Of a stretch of 64,000 bases of DNA, positions 24,873 to 33,634 are shown piece after piece. Every line of letters begins with the position of its first letter. Position 1 is the stretch's first letter. The translations under genes and the position numbers were made by a program. The DNA is from CAG-217 sp963638105 (lineage in GTDB: Bacteria > Bacillota > Clostridia > Oscillospirales > Acutalibacteraceae). Location: the NCBI GenBank assembly GCA_963638105.1, contig CAVHPP010000005.1, positions 1 to 64,000 on the forward strand. Reading direction: 5' to 3'. The notes under the pieces were generated by a model. That model did not search any database, had not been told where the DNA came from, and saw only the letters and a list, made by a program, of their open reading frames with translations.

Positions 24873-25165
24873 TGCCGGCGTTTAGTGAGGACCAAATCAA
24901 TGAAGCCAAGGAGCGGGTGCGCCGTATGCACGCCCGTGCCGGGTCATATTTGCCCCGGGAGGAACCGCCGCAAGGGCATAACGACCGTCAGACGGCACCG
25001 CCGCCCGGCAAGAAAAAAGCACCCCCGGCTGCGCCAAACCCGGAGGAACCGGCACCGGAGAACGAAGGGGATGACAACGCCATTGTCTTAATGCTGCTTC
25101 TGCTTTTAGGGCGCGAAGGCGCAGATCAGGCGTTGCTTTTGGCTCTTCTTTATCTTTTGTTTTGA
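24872..25165 (+). CDS. Small protein with C-terminal hydrophobic segment, third of a trio
   Basis: 97 residues from a GTG that overlaps the preceding stop (TAGTG); GGAGGAG lies 8 nt upstream at 24857-24863. The front is charged and proline-rich (about 20-65, PPPGKKKAPPAAP and PEEPAPENEGDD); the end is a leucine-rich hydrophobic block (AIVLMLLLLLGREGADQALLLALLYLLF). It could be a tail-anchored membrane protein or an amphipathic helix pair. Not recognised. Coupled to the two genes before it, which points to a small complex. Confidence 0.7.
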   Translation: MPAFSEDQINEAKERVRRMHARAGSYLPREEPPQGHNDRQTAPPPGKKKAPPAAPNPEEPAPENEGDDNAIVLMLLLLLGREGADQALLLALLYLLF

Positions 25166-25171
25166 TAAGGG

Positions 25172-25201
25172 TTGGAAAAATAGGGTAAAATATGTTATAA
25201 T
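25172..25201 (+). promoter_or_regulatory. Promoter of the ymfF-ymfH-lgt-folD unit
   Basis: TTGGAA (25172-25177), 18-bp spacer, TATAAT (25196-25201), 39 nt before the TTG start at 25241. Confidence 0.6.
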
Positions 25202-25240
25202 CCACTTGTGTAATATCTCGCAATGAAAGGAAGTTTCTTT

Positions 25241-26530
25241 TTGACAGATTATGTGCAAAAGAAGATAGCCCCCGGGGTAGAGCTTTTGGCTGTGCCTGCC
25301 GGGCGGTTTAAGACCAATGAACTGGCCATTCACTTGGCAGTTCCCATGGAGGAGCAGATGGCGGCGAACTATGCGTTGGCCATCTCAGCGGTCAGCCGTA
25401 AGGGCAAGGCGTACCCGGATATGCGTGCGCTGCACTTGCAGCTGGACAAGCTCTACGGCGCGGCGATTAGTGTCACTGCCAACAAGTCCGGCGGCTGCCA
25501 GATTTTGAAAATGGGCATCACCACACTGGACGATCGCTTCGCCCTGGATGATGAGAAGATCGCCGAGGCAGGACTGGAACTGCTGATGAATTTGCTGTTT
25601 GACCCGCTTTTAGGGGAGGACGGCCTGTTCTCCCCGGCGGATATTGAGACGGAGCGTCGGGTACTGCTGGAGAAGCTGGCTGCCGAGGAGAACGAAAAAC
25701 GCCTTTACGCTGTAATGCAAATGCAGCAGATTATGTTTGCCGGCGATCCGTACCGGATTAATCCCAAAGGCACCAAAGAGACTTTGTTGGCTGCCACGCC
25801 GGAGAGCGTAACCGCCGCTTGGCACCGCATGCTGCGAGAGAGCAAAATGCTGGTAACTGTGGTTGGCAGCACGGACCCGGAGGCGGCCTGTGCGGCGCTG
25901 CGCCGTCGGTTAGAGGGCGTGGAGCGGGCGTATCAGCCCATGCCCACTCCCCGTTTCGTGGCCCGGTGCGAACAGGTGAAAGATGTGCGGGAGAGCGAGA
26001 AAATTCGTCAGGGCAAGCTGGTGCTGGGCTTTCGTGTGGATATGCGCCCGGATGATCCGTTGGCACCGGCTATGCGCAGCTTTTGCGATGTGTTCGGCGG
26101 CGGCCCGTACTCCAAACTCTTTATGAATGTGCGGGAGAAGATGAGCCTTTGTTACTACTGCTCTGCTCGCTTTGCCCGCCAAAACAGCCTCATTTTTATT
26201 CAGTGCGGCTGTGAGGAGGAGAATATGGACAAGGCTGTGGCCGAGATCCTGCATCAGCTGGAGATGATTCGGGACGGTGACTGCAAGGCCGAGCTGGAAA
26301 GCTCCCGCATTGCCATGATCGACGCGCTGGACGGCGTGGCAGACACCCCCAACGGTCTGGAAAACTGGTATGCCGCCCGGCTGCTGGACGATGCGTTCCG
26401 TACCCCTGCCCAGGTGGCAGAGGAGACCCGGAGCGTGACCGTGGAGCAGTTGCAAGAATGTGCCGGTCGGTTGTCACTGGATACCGTTTACCGCTTAGTG
26501 GCAGAGAAAGAGGAGGTGCAGGCACAGTGA
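25241..26530 (+). CDS. ymfF: M16 peptidase-like protein without zinc site, YmfF type
   Basis: 429 residues. An ATG at 25223 exists, but AAAGGAAG at 25226-25233 lies between it and a TTG at 25241 at the right spacing, so TTG is chosen. The fold is that of pitrilysin/insulinase (two M16 halves), but the HxxEH zinc motif is missing at the expected place (about residue 45), as in YmfF. In some Bacilli YmfF and YmfH are annotated as linked to EF-P 5-aminopentanol modification; whether that holds here is unknown. The stop overlaps the ymfH start (GTGA), giving an inactive/active pair like the mitochondrial processing peptidase. Confidence 0.85.
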   Translation: MTDYVQKKIAPGVELLAVPAGRFKTNELAIHLAVPMEEQMAANYALAISAVSRKGKAYPDMRALHLQLDKLYGAAISVTANKSGGCQILKMGITTLDDRFALDDEKIAEAGLELLMNLLFDPLLGEDGLFSPADIETERRVLLEKLAAEENEKRLYAVMQMQQIMFAGDPYRINPKGTKETLLAATPESVTAAWHRMLRESKMLVTVVGSTDPEAACAALRRRLEGVERAYQPMPTPRFVARCEQVKDVRESEKIRQGKLVLGFRVDMRPDDPLAPAMRSFCDVFGGGPYSKLFMNVREKMSLCYYCSARFARQNSLIFIQCGCEEENMDKAVAEILHQLEMIRDGDCKAELESSRIAMIDALDGVADTPNGLENWYAARLLDDAFRTPAQVAEETRSVTVEQLQECAGRLSLDTVYRLVAEKEEVQAQ

Positions 26531-27810
26531 AAGAACAGGTTTCTCCCATTCTGGACGAGCGCTATTATGAGATCGACCACCCTACGGGACTGAAAATATT
26601 TGTGATGCCTAAGGCCCATTACCGCTCTGCTTATGCGGTGATCGGTACCAAGTATGGCTCCATTGACAATCGCTTTAAGCGCTCGGACGCTGCCGAATAC
26701 ACCCAGGTACCGGAAGGAATTGCGCACTTTTTGGAGCACAAGCTGTTTGAGTCTGAGGAGTTGGACGCTTTTCAGCGCTTTGCGGCCACCGGTGCGTCTG
26801 CCAATGCGTATACTTCCTTTGACAAGACCTGCTATTTGTTCCAGTGCAGCGACCGCTTCGACCAGTCGCTGGAGATTTTGCTGGACTTTGTGCAGCACCC
26901 GTACTTTACGCCTCAAACGGTGGAGAAGGAGCAGGGGATTATCGGCCAGGAGATCACCATGTACTATGATGTACCCGGCTGGATGAGTACCTTTAACCTG
27001 CTGCGCTGCCTGTATAAGAACCACCCGGTGCGCATTGATATTGCCGGGACGGTGGAGTCCATCTCCCACATTACGGACAAGCTGCTGTATGACTGCTACA
27101 ATACTTTTTATAACCTGCACAATATGGCACTGGCGGTGGTGGGCAATGTGACACCGGAGCAGGTGCTGGCCGTTTGTGATCGGTGCTTAAAACCCACAGC
27201 CGATGTGACGGTAGAGCGGGCGTTTCTGCCGGAACCGCGAGAGATTGTGCAGGACTATCAGGTGTGTCATTTGGCTACCTCCATTCCGGTGTTCTCCTTT
27301 GGTTATAAAGAAGCCTGCACCAAGCCGGAGCAGGATATGGAGACCATTATTCTTACCAATTTGCTGCTGGAGATTATGGCCGGTGACTCCTCGCCCCTTT
27401 ATAAAGATTTGTTTGACCGGGGCTTGATCAGCGGCGAATTCTCTAAGGAATATTTTCACGGCTATGGGTATGAAGCCATTATCTTTGACGGCGAGAGTAC
27501 GGACCCCCGGCAGGTGGCTGCCGCCATTCAGGCAGAGGTAGAACGCCTGCGCCGGGAAGGGATCCCGGAGGATTTGTATCAGGCAGCCCTGCGCAAGTCC
27601 TATGGTCGGGAAGTGATGTCTTATAACGATATTGACAGTGTGGCCAACAGTATGATAGACGCCCATTTTAACGGCTTTTCCGTCTTTGATGTGACGAATC
27701 GCTACAAGGCCATTACCAAGGAGAAGATTGAGGCCCGCTTGCAGCAGGTAATGAACCCGCAGTACAGCGCCCTGTCCGTTGTAAAAGCAGAGGAGGATCA
27801 GCATGAGTAA
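26527..27810 (+). CDS. ymfH: M16-family zinc peptidase, YmfH type
   Basis: 427 residues from a GTG that overlaps the ymfF stop; AGGAGG at 26512-26517 lies 9 nt upstream. A longer frame from 26458 lies within ymfF and is rejected. The inverted zinc motif HFLEH is at residues 67-71 (GIAHFLEHKLFES) and the distal glutamate is in EKEQGIIGQEITMYYD. It is probably the catalytic partner of YmfF. Eight-bp overlap with lgt at its end. Confidence 0.88.
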   Translation: MKEQVSPILDERYYEIDHPTGLKIFVMPKAHYRSAYAVIGTKYGSIDNRFKRSDAAEYTQVPEGIAHFLEHKLFESEELDAFQRFAATGASANAYTSFDKTCYLFQCSDRFDQSLEILLDFVQHPYFTPQTVEKEQGIIGQEITMYYDVPGWMSTFNLLRCLYKNHPVRIDIAGTVESISHITDKLLYDCYNTFYNLHNMALAVVGNVTPEQVLAVCDRCLKPTADVTVERAFLPEPREIVQDYQVCHLATSIPVFSFGYKEACTKPEQDMETIILTNLLLEIMAGDSSPLYKDLFDRGLISGEFSKEYFHGYGYEAIIFDGESTDPRQVAAAIQAEVERLRREGIPEDLYQAALRKSYGREVMSYNDIDSVANSMIDAHFNGFSVFDVTNRYKAITKEKIEARLQQVMNPQYSALSVVKAEEDQHE

Positions 27811-28810
27811 TTTTACCCGCGTGTATTTCCCCGGGCTGGGGATTGACTTTGATCTGCCCTCTGTGGCGTTCAGCATCGGCAGTTATGATATTCATTTTTA
27901 CGGTATCATTATCGCCTTTGGCTTTATGCTGGCAGTGCTGTACGGCGGCCGTATGGCATACAAGTGGCGTATGAGCCTGGACGGGATGACGGATGTGCTC
28001 ATTTGGGGCACGGTCTTCGGTATCGTCTGCGCTCGGGCATATTATGTGATTTTTGAGTGGAGCTATTACAGCGCTCACCCGGCAGAGATCGTGCAAATTT
28101 GGAACGGCGGGCTTGCCATTTACGGCGGTATTATCGGAGCCCTGATCGGCGCCGCTATCGGCTGCAAAGTAGGCAAGATTGACTTTCGCAATCTGCTGGA
28201 TCTGGGTGCCTTGGGCTTGCTTATCGGCCAGGGTATCGGCCGCTGGGGTAATTTCTTTAACCAAGAGGCCTTTGGCACCAATACGGACACGGCGCTCTTT
28301 AGAATGTGGAGCGTAAAGATCAGAGATACGCTGGCCGCTTCCTCTGCGGACCTGGCCGCTAAGGGTGTGACCGTGGAACCGGAGGTGCCGGTGCACCCCA
28401 CCTTCCTGTATGAGAGTCTGTGGTGTATTTTGGGCTTTCTCATTCTCAATTACATTGTGCATAAGCGCCGCAGCTTTAAGGGCGAGATCTTTGTGCTATA
28501 CGGCATTTGGTACGGCGTGGAGCGTATGGTGGTAGAGGGTATGCGTACAGACAGCCTGTACATCGGCTCCACCAGTATTCGGGTCAGCCAGGTGCTGTCG
28601 GCGGTGATCGCCGTTGTGGCACTGGTATACTTTATTGTGGTGATGGTGAAGAAGAAGCAGGGCCGTCTGCCCCAGCGCCTGCGGGTGGTGCCGGTAGAGG
28701 AGCTGCCACCCCGCCCCACCAAGGAGGAGCGCCGTGCTGCCCAGGCGGCCAAGCGCAGCAAAACAAAGAATAAAGGAGTAAACGAGGAGAAAAATGGCAC
28801 AGATCATTGA
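27803..28810 (+). CDS. lgt: Phosphatidylglycerol-prolipoprotein diacylglyceryl transferase
   Basis: 335-residue membrane enzyme that puts diacylglycerol on the lipobox cysteine of prolipoproteins, the step before lipoprotein anchoring (for example of the sugar-binding lipoprotein at 31.4 kb). Seen: HFYGIIIAFGFMLAVLYGGR, AYYVIFEWSYY, the core GLAIYGGIIGALIG and IGRWGNFFNQEAFG, and VHPTFLYESLWC. The C-terminus carries an extra basic, charged tail of about 45 residues ending in K/E-rich sequence. Overlaps ymfH by 8 bp and folD by 17 bp, so it is tightly coupled. Confidence 0.94.
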   Translation: MSNFTRVYFPGLGIDFDLPSVAFSIGSYDIHFYGIIIAFGFMLAVLYGGRMAYKWRMSLDGMTDVLIWGTVFGIVCARAYYVIFEWSYYSAHPAEIVQIWNGGLAIYGGIIGALIGAAIGCKVGKIDFRNLLDLGALGLLIGQGIGRWGNFFNQEAFGTNTDTALFRMWSVKIRDTLAASSADLAAKGVTVEPEVPVHPTFLYESLWCILGFLILNYIVHKRRSFKGEIFVLYGIWYGVERMVVEGMRTDSLYIGSTSIRVSQVLSAVIAVVALVYFIVVMVKKKQGRLPQRLRVVPVEELPPRPTKEERRAAQAAKRSKTKNKGVNEEKNGTDH

Positions 28811-29645
28811 CGGCAAGGCCGTGTCGCGCGCCGTGCGGGCGCGGGTGGCACAGGAGACCCTTGCATTAAAAGAACAGGGCGTGACCCCGGGGCTGGCAGT
28901 TATCTTGGTAGGCGAGGATCCGGCATCCCAGGTGTATGTGCGCAACAAGGAAAAAGCTTGCGCCGAGGTGGGCTTTTACAGTGAAAAATACACGCTGCCC
29001 GCAGACACCACCCAGGCGCAGCTGAATGCACTGGTAGACGAATTAAACGCGAAAAAGGAGATAAACGGCATTCTTTGCCAGCTGCCTTTGCCGCCGCACC
29101 TCAGCGACAAAGAGGTGATCGCACGCATTGACCCGACCAAGGATGTAGACGCCTTCCACCCGGAGAATGTGGGCGCTATTATGATTGGCGACTACCGTTT
29201 TTTGCCCTGCACCCCTGCCGGGGTGATGGAACTGATCCGTTCCACCGGCACGGACCTGACCGGCAAGCGGGCGGTGGTGCTGGGGCGCAGCAACATTGTG
29301 GGCAAGCCCATGGCTATGCTGCTGCTGCACGAGAATGCCACAGTGACCATTGCCCATTCCAAGACACAGAATTTGGCAGAACTGACCAGGCAGGCGGATG
29401 TGTTGGTGGCGGCAGTGGGTCGCCCCAAGTTCGTTACAGCAGATATGGTAAAGCCAGGCGCGGTGGTCATTGATGTGGGTATGGACAGGGATGAGAACGG
29501 CAAGCTGTGCGGCGATGTGGATTTTGACGGTGTTTCCCAGGTGTGTGGCGCCATTACCCCGGTGCCCGGCGGCGTGGGTCCCATGACCATCTCCATGCTG
29601 TTGGAGAACACGCTGACCGCTGCCAAACTGCAAAACAGTCTGTAA
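28794..29645 (+). CDS. folD: Methylenetetrahydrofolate dehydrogenase / methenyl-THF cyclohydrolase
   Basis: 283-residue bifunctional folate enzyme of one-carbon metabolism. Seen: QVYVRNKEKACAEVGF with the catalytic lysine, ILCQLPLPPHL, KDVDAFHPENVG, PCTPAGVMELI, the nucleotide loop VVLGRSNIVGKPMAMLL and the closing VPGGVGPMTISMLLENT. GAGGAG upstream inside lgt. Last gene of the unit and followed by a strong terminator. Confidence 0.96.
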   Translation: MAQIIDGKAVSRAVRARVAQETLALKEQGVTPGLAVILVGEDPASQVYVRNKEKACAEVGFYSEKYTLPADTTQAQLNALVDELNAKKEINGILCQLPLPPHLSDKEVIARIDPTKDVDAFHPENVGAIMIGDYRFLPCTPAGVMELIRSTGTDLTGKRAVVLGRSNIVGKPMAMLLLHENATVTIAHSKTQNLAELTRQADVLVAAVGRPKFVTADMVKPGAVVIDVGMDRDENGKLCGDVDFDGVSQVCGAITPVPGGVGPMTISMLLENTLTAAKLQNSL

Positions 29646-29684
29646 TTTTAACCAAGAATTCTTTGATGAACAGCCAAACCTATG

Positions 29685-29722
29685 GCGGATATGTATAAAA
29701 ATACATATCCGCTTCTTTTTTT
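29685..29722 (+). terminator. Strong terminator after folD
   Basis: Perfect 12-bp stem GCGGATATGTAT (29685-29690 onward) / ATACATATCCGC (29701-29712) with an AAAA loop, followed by a long T-run. Confidence 0.92.
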
Positions 29723-29734
29723 GCAGTTTGCACA

Positions 29735-29763
29735 TTGAATGGTCGCCCGGTTTGTGGTAAACT
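29735..29763 (+). promoter_or_regulatory. Promoter of the amino-acid symporter gene
   Basis: TTGAAT (29735-29740), 17-bp spacer, TAAACT (29758-29763), 37 nt before the start at 29801. Confidence 0.6.
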
Positions 29764-29800
29764 TGTATCAGTTTTTTTTATTTGCAGAAAGGGTGAAACA

Positions 29801-31264
29801 ATGCAGACAATTACACTTGCAATGTCCGTGGATGACATCATCGGTAAGGTACAGGACGCCGTATGGGGCTGGCCGCTGATCATTTTGATTTTAGCCGCCG
29901 GCGTGTGGCTGACGGTGCGGACCGGCTTTGTACAGGTGCGGCACCTGGGCAAGGCACTGAAGTTTATGGTTAAGAATGAGGACAACGGCGAGGGAGAGGT
30001 TACTTCCTTCGGCGCGCTGTGCACGGCGCTGTCCGCCACCATTGGTACCGGCAATATCGTAGGCGTGGCTACGGCCATTTGCCTGGGCGGTCCCGGTGCA
30101 CTGCTTTGGATGTTGTTGGCCGCCTTCTTCGGTATGGCCACCAAGTACAGCGAGGGCTTTTTGGCCATTAAGTACAGAGAGAAGAAGGACGACGGCCATT
30201 ATCTGGGCGGGCCGTTCTACTACATAGAAAAGGGCCTGGGTTCCAAGTGGAAGTGGCTGGCCAAGCTGTTTGCCGTGTTTGGTATTTGTGTCGGTCTCTT
30301 TGGTATCGGCACCTTTACCCAGATTAACGGTATTGCAACGGCAGTGCAGGATTTCTTTGATCCGGAATCTGCCCATGTGGCGTTTACGCTGCTTGGCAAT
30401 GATTACACTTGGGCCACCGTGATCGGCGGCCTGGTGGTCACCCTTTGTGTGGCACTGGTAGTGCTGGGTGGTATTCAGCGCATTGCCAAGGTTTCTGAGG
30501 TGATTGTGCCCTTTATGGCCATCACTTATGTGGCGTTTGCCCTGATTATCGTGCTGGGTCACATTACCGCCATTCCCGCTGCGGTGAAGCTGATCTTCCA
30601 GAGTGCCTTTGATCCGAAGGCTGCCCTGGGTGCTGCCACCGGCGTAACCATTAAGATGGCTATGCAAAAGGGTATCGGCCGCGGCATTTTCTCCAACGAG
30701 GCGGGTCTTGGCTCTGCACCGATTGCTGCTGCTGCCGCCAAAACCAAGGACACGGTGCGCCAGGGTTTGGTGACTATGACCGGTACCTTTATTGATACCA
30801 TTGTGATCTGTACCCTCACCGGTCTGTCCATTGTGGTTACCGGTGCCCAAAACGCTTTTGTGGCCGGTTCCGTAGAGGGCGTAAAGATCACCAGCCGTGC
30901 TTGGCAGACGGGTCTGCCCTGGAACGGTCGGTTCTCTGCCTTTGTGCTGATGGTGTGCCTGGCGTTCTTTGCCTTTACCACCATTTTGGGCTGGAATTAC
31001 TACTCCGAGCGCTGCCTGGAGTACCTGGTAGGCTCCCAAAAGTTCACCAAGGTGTACCGCTATGTGTACATTCTTGCCGTGTTCATCGGCCCGTACCTGA
31101 CCGTGGCGGCTGTGTGGAACATTGCGGATATTTGTAACGGCCTGATGGCATTCCCCAACCTGGTTGCCCTGTTTGCCCTGTCCGGGGTGGTGGGCAAGGA
31201 GACGAGAGCCTATTTTGCGGAAAAACGCCACGACTTAAAAGCCATGGCGCAGGATAAAAAATAA
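29801..31264 (+). CDS. Alanine or glycine:cation symporter (AGCS family)
   Basis: 487-residue transporter with about eleven spans that takes up alanine or glycine with Na+ or H+. Seen: VWLTVRTGFVQVRHLGKALKFM, ALSATIGTGNIVGVATAICLGGPGALLWMLLAAFFGMATKYSEG (the family signature), KGIGRGIFSNEAGLGSAPIAAAAAKT and AFFAFTTILGWNYYSERC. A frame from 29735 is open, but that codon sits in the -35 box; AAAGGG at 29788-29793 fixes the ATG at 29801. Single-gene unit. Confidence 0.93.
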   Translation: MQTITLAMSVDDIIGKVQDAVWGWPLIILILAAGVWLTVRTGFVQVRHLGKALKFMVKNEDNGEGEVTSFGALCTALSATIGTGNIVGVATAICLGGPGALLWMLLAAFFGMATKYSEGFLAIKYREKKDDGHYLGGPFYYIEKGLGSKWKWLAKLFAVFGICVGLFGIGTFTQINGIATAVQDFFDPESAHVAFTLLGNDYTWATVIGGLVVTLCVALVVLGGIQRIAKVSEVIVPFMAITYVAFALIIVLGHITAIPAAVKLIFQSAFDPKAALGAATGVTIKMAMQKGIGRGIFSNEAGLGSAPIAAAAAKTKDTVRQGLVTMTGTFIDTIVICTLTGLSIVVTGAQNAFVAGSVEGVKITSRAWQTGLPWNGRFSAFVLMVCLAFFAFTTILGWNYYSERCLEYLVGSQKFTKVYRYVYILAVFIGPYLTVAAVWNIADICNGLMAFPNLVALFALSGVVGKETRAYFAEKRHDLKAMAQDKK

Positions 31265-31284
31265 ATTAAAATTCTATTCGTTTC

Positions 31285-31328
31285 AGCGACTGTGATCGGC
31301 TATGCCGGTTGCAGTCGCTTTTCTTTTT
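31285..31328 (+). terminator. Terminator of the symporter gene
   Basis: Outer stem AGCGACTG (31285-31292) / CAGTCGCT (31312-31319) with an inner CGGC/GCCG stem, then TTTTCTTTTT. Confidence 0.75.
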
Positions 31329-31387
31329 GTATATCGTCTGACAGGCGGCACACACTATAAACAACAAAGCGAACGGAGGTTTTCAAA

Positions 31388-32773
31388 ATGAAAAGGATGA
31401 AAAAATGGCTTTCTTTGCTGCTGTGTGGGGTGCTGCTGCTGTCTACCGGCGGGCTGTTTGCCGCCTGTGGCAAGCAAACGGACGACGGCACTACCAACGC
31501 TACGGACGCGGCCAAGAGCCAAGTGACCCTGCGCTACCTGAACTTTAAGCCGGAGGTGGCCGGGGTGTATGAAAAGATTGCCAAAGCCTACAAGAAAGAA
31601 ACCGGCGTGAATGTGATTGTAGAGACGGCGGCCAATAACCAGTACGAGTCCACCCTGACGGCCAAGATGGCCACAGCGGAGGCGCCCACGCTGTTTCAGA
31701 TCAACGGTCCAAAGGGCTATGCCAACTGGGCGTCTTATTGCGCCGATTTGTCCGATACCAAGCTGTACGAGCACTTAACGGACAAATCCCTGGCGGTCAC
31801 CAGCGACGGCAAGGTGTACGGCATTCCCTATGTGGTGGAGGGCTACGGGATCATCTATAATGAAGCGATCACGGACAAGTATTTTGCACTGAAGGATCGG
31901 GACAGTAAGTATAAATCCATGGATGAGGTGCGTTCCTTTGCCGCGCTGAAGTCTGTGGCGGACGATATGCAAAAACACAAGACGGAGCTGGGCATTGAAG
32001 GTGTGTTTGCCGCTACCTCACTGAAAAGCGGCGAGGACTGGCGCTGGCAGACCCATCTGATGAATGTGCCCATCTATTATGAATTTAAGCAGAATAAGGT
32101 GGACCTGTCTACGGACGCCACCAAGGAGATCACTTTCTCCTTCGGTGACAATTTTAAGAACATTTTTGACCTGTATTTAACGGACAGCACGGTGGAGGCG
32201 AAAAAGTGCGGCACCAAAACGGTGACGGACTCCATGGCGGAGTTTGCGCTGGAAAAGTGCGCCATGGTACAAAACGGTAACTGGGCATGGGAACAGATCG
32301 CCGGTGTCACCGGCAACAAAGTGCAGGCAGACAAAATCAAGTTCCTGCCTATTTATATCGGCGCAGACGGCGAGGAAAACCAAGGCTTGTGCGTGGGCAC
32401 GGAGAATTTCTATGCCATCAACGCCAAGGCAACGGAGGCGCAGCAAAAGGCGGCAGCCGATTTTGTTTACTGGCTGTATTCCTCCGATACAGGCAAAAAA
32501 TTCGTAACGGACGAACTGGGCTTTATTGCACCCTTTGACACCTTCTCCGCGGAAGATGTGCCGGAGGATCCGCTGGCGGTGCAGGTGCAGCTTTGGATGA
32601 ACAAGCAGGGCGTTTACAGCATTCCCTGGGACTTTACCGTGTTCCCGTCTCAGACCTTTAAGCAGCATTTTGGCTCCGCACTGCTGAGCTATGCCCAGGG
32701 CAGAAAAACATGGGCGCAGGTGCAGGAAGATACCGTGGCGGACTGGAAAAGCGAAGCGGCTGCCTCTGCCTAA
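31388..32773 (+). CDS. Sugar ABC transporter substrate-binding lipoprotein (maltodextrin type)
   Basis: 461 residues. A signal peptide with lipobox LFAAC places the lipidated Cys at residue 27; a Thr/Asp-rich linker follows. The rest is a MalE-like binding protein of family 1: VTLRYLNFKPEVAGVYEKIAKAYKKETGVNV, TLFQINGPKGYANWAS, GIPYVVEGYGIIYN and WAWEQIAGV. GGAGG at 31374-31378. First gene of the operon; the malQ and glgP genes downstream make maltodextrins or other alpha-glucans the likely ligand. I could not find a convincing promoter or a local regulator gene. Confidence 0.9.
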   Translation: MKRMKKWLSLLLCGVLLLSTGGLFAACGKQTDDGTTNATDAAKSQVTLRYLNFKPEVAGVYEKIAKAYKKETGVNVIVETAANNQYESTLTAKMATAEAPTLFQINGPKGYANWASYCADLSDTKLYEHLTDKSLAVTSDGKVYGIPYVVEGYGIIYNEAITDKYFALKDRDSKYKSMDEVRSFAALKSVADDMQKHKTELGIEGVFAATSLKSGEDWRWQTHLMNVPIYYEFKQNKVDLSTDATKEITFSFGDNFKNIFDLYLTDSTVEAKKCGTKTVTDSMAEFALEKCAMVQNGNWAWEQIAGVTGNKVQADKIKFLPIYIGADGEENQGLCVGTENFYAINAKATEAQQKAAADFVYWLYSSDTGKKFVTDELGFIAPFDTFSAEDVPEDPLAVQVQLWMNKQGVYSIPWDFTVFPSQTFKQHFGSALLSYAQGRKTWAQVQEDTVADWKSEAAASA

Positions 32774-32785
32774 AGGAACGACGGT

Positions 32786-33634
32786 ATGCAGAAAAATTTG
32801 AAAAAATACGGCTGGCTGTTTTTACTGCCCACGGCGGTGGCCTTTCTCTTTGCCTTTGCGGCGCCCTTTGTACTGGGGGTAGGGCTTTCCTTTACCCGGT
32901 TCCGGACGGTGACGGACGCCGCGTGGGTAGGACTGCAAAACTACGTGCAGGCCTTTACGGCAGACAGCGGCTTTCTCCACGCCCTGTGGTTTACGGCGCT
33001 GTTCTCCGGCGTGAGTATCATCACAGTGAATGTGCTTGCCTTTGCCTTGGCGCTGCTTCTTACCCGCGGGCTGCGGGGCACCAATTTCTTTCGCGGTGTG
33101 TTCTTTATGCCTAATTTGATCGGCGGGATTGTGCTGGGATATATTTGGAATTTGCTCATTAACGGCGTGTTGGCCTGGGCGGGGGTGGATATTACCTATC
33201 AGCCCGCCTACGGCTTTTGGGGGCTGGTGGCGCTGACCAACTGGCAGCTGATCGGCTATATGATGGTGATCTATATTGCGGCGCTGCAAAATGTGCCGGA
33301 TGATCTTTTGGAGGCGGCGGCCATTGACGGTGCGTCCCGGACGCAGACTCTGTTTCGCATCAAGCTGCCGCTGGTGATGCCCTCGGTGACCATTTGCACG
33401 TTTCTGACCCTTACAAACACTTTTAAGATGTTTGACCAAAATCTGGCGCTCACCGGCGGAGCCCCGGAGCAAAAGACGGAGCTGTTGGCGCTGAATATTT
33501 ATAATACCTTTTACGGCCGCAGCGGCTGGCAGGGAGTGGGTCAAGCCAAGGCGGTTGTGTTCTTTATCATCGTGGCGTTGCTTGCCTTTTTGCAGCTGCG
33601 CGTTACCGGACGGCGGGAGGCCAACGACATATGA
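32786..33634 (+). CDS. Sugar ABC transporter permease, MalF type
   Basis: 282-residue permease with six spans. The ATPase-docking EAA loop is present: EAAAIDGASRTQTLFRIKLPLVMPS (about 172-197). N-terminal half has PFVLGVGLSFTRFRTVTDAAWVGLQNY, typical of MalF/MsmF-type partners. Twelve bp after the lipoprotein gene and overlapping the second permease by 4 bp. Confidence 0.92.
   Translation: MQKNLKKYGWLFLLPTAVAFLFAFAAPFVLGVGLSFTRFRTVTDAAWVGLQNYVQAFTADSGFLHALWFTALFSGVSIITVNVLAFALALLLTRGLRGTNFFRGVFFMPNLIGGIVLGYIWNLLINGVLAWAGVDITYQPAYGFWGLVALTNWQLIGYMMVIYIAALQNVPDDLLEAAAIDGASRTQTLFRIKLPLVMPSVTICTFLTLTNTFKMFDQNLALTGGAPEQKTELLALNIYNTFYGRSGWQGVGQAKAVVFFIIVALLAFLQLRVTGRREANDI

Noticed and set aside
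31329..31387. Promoter or cre box before the alpha-glucan operon
   Set aside because: TTGTAT and TATAAA are visible, but 23 bp apart, which is too far; no convincing catabolite box was found, so none is reported.
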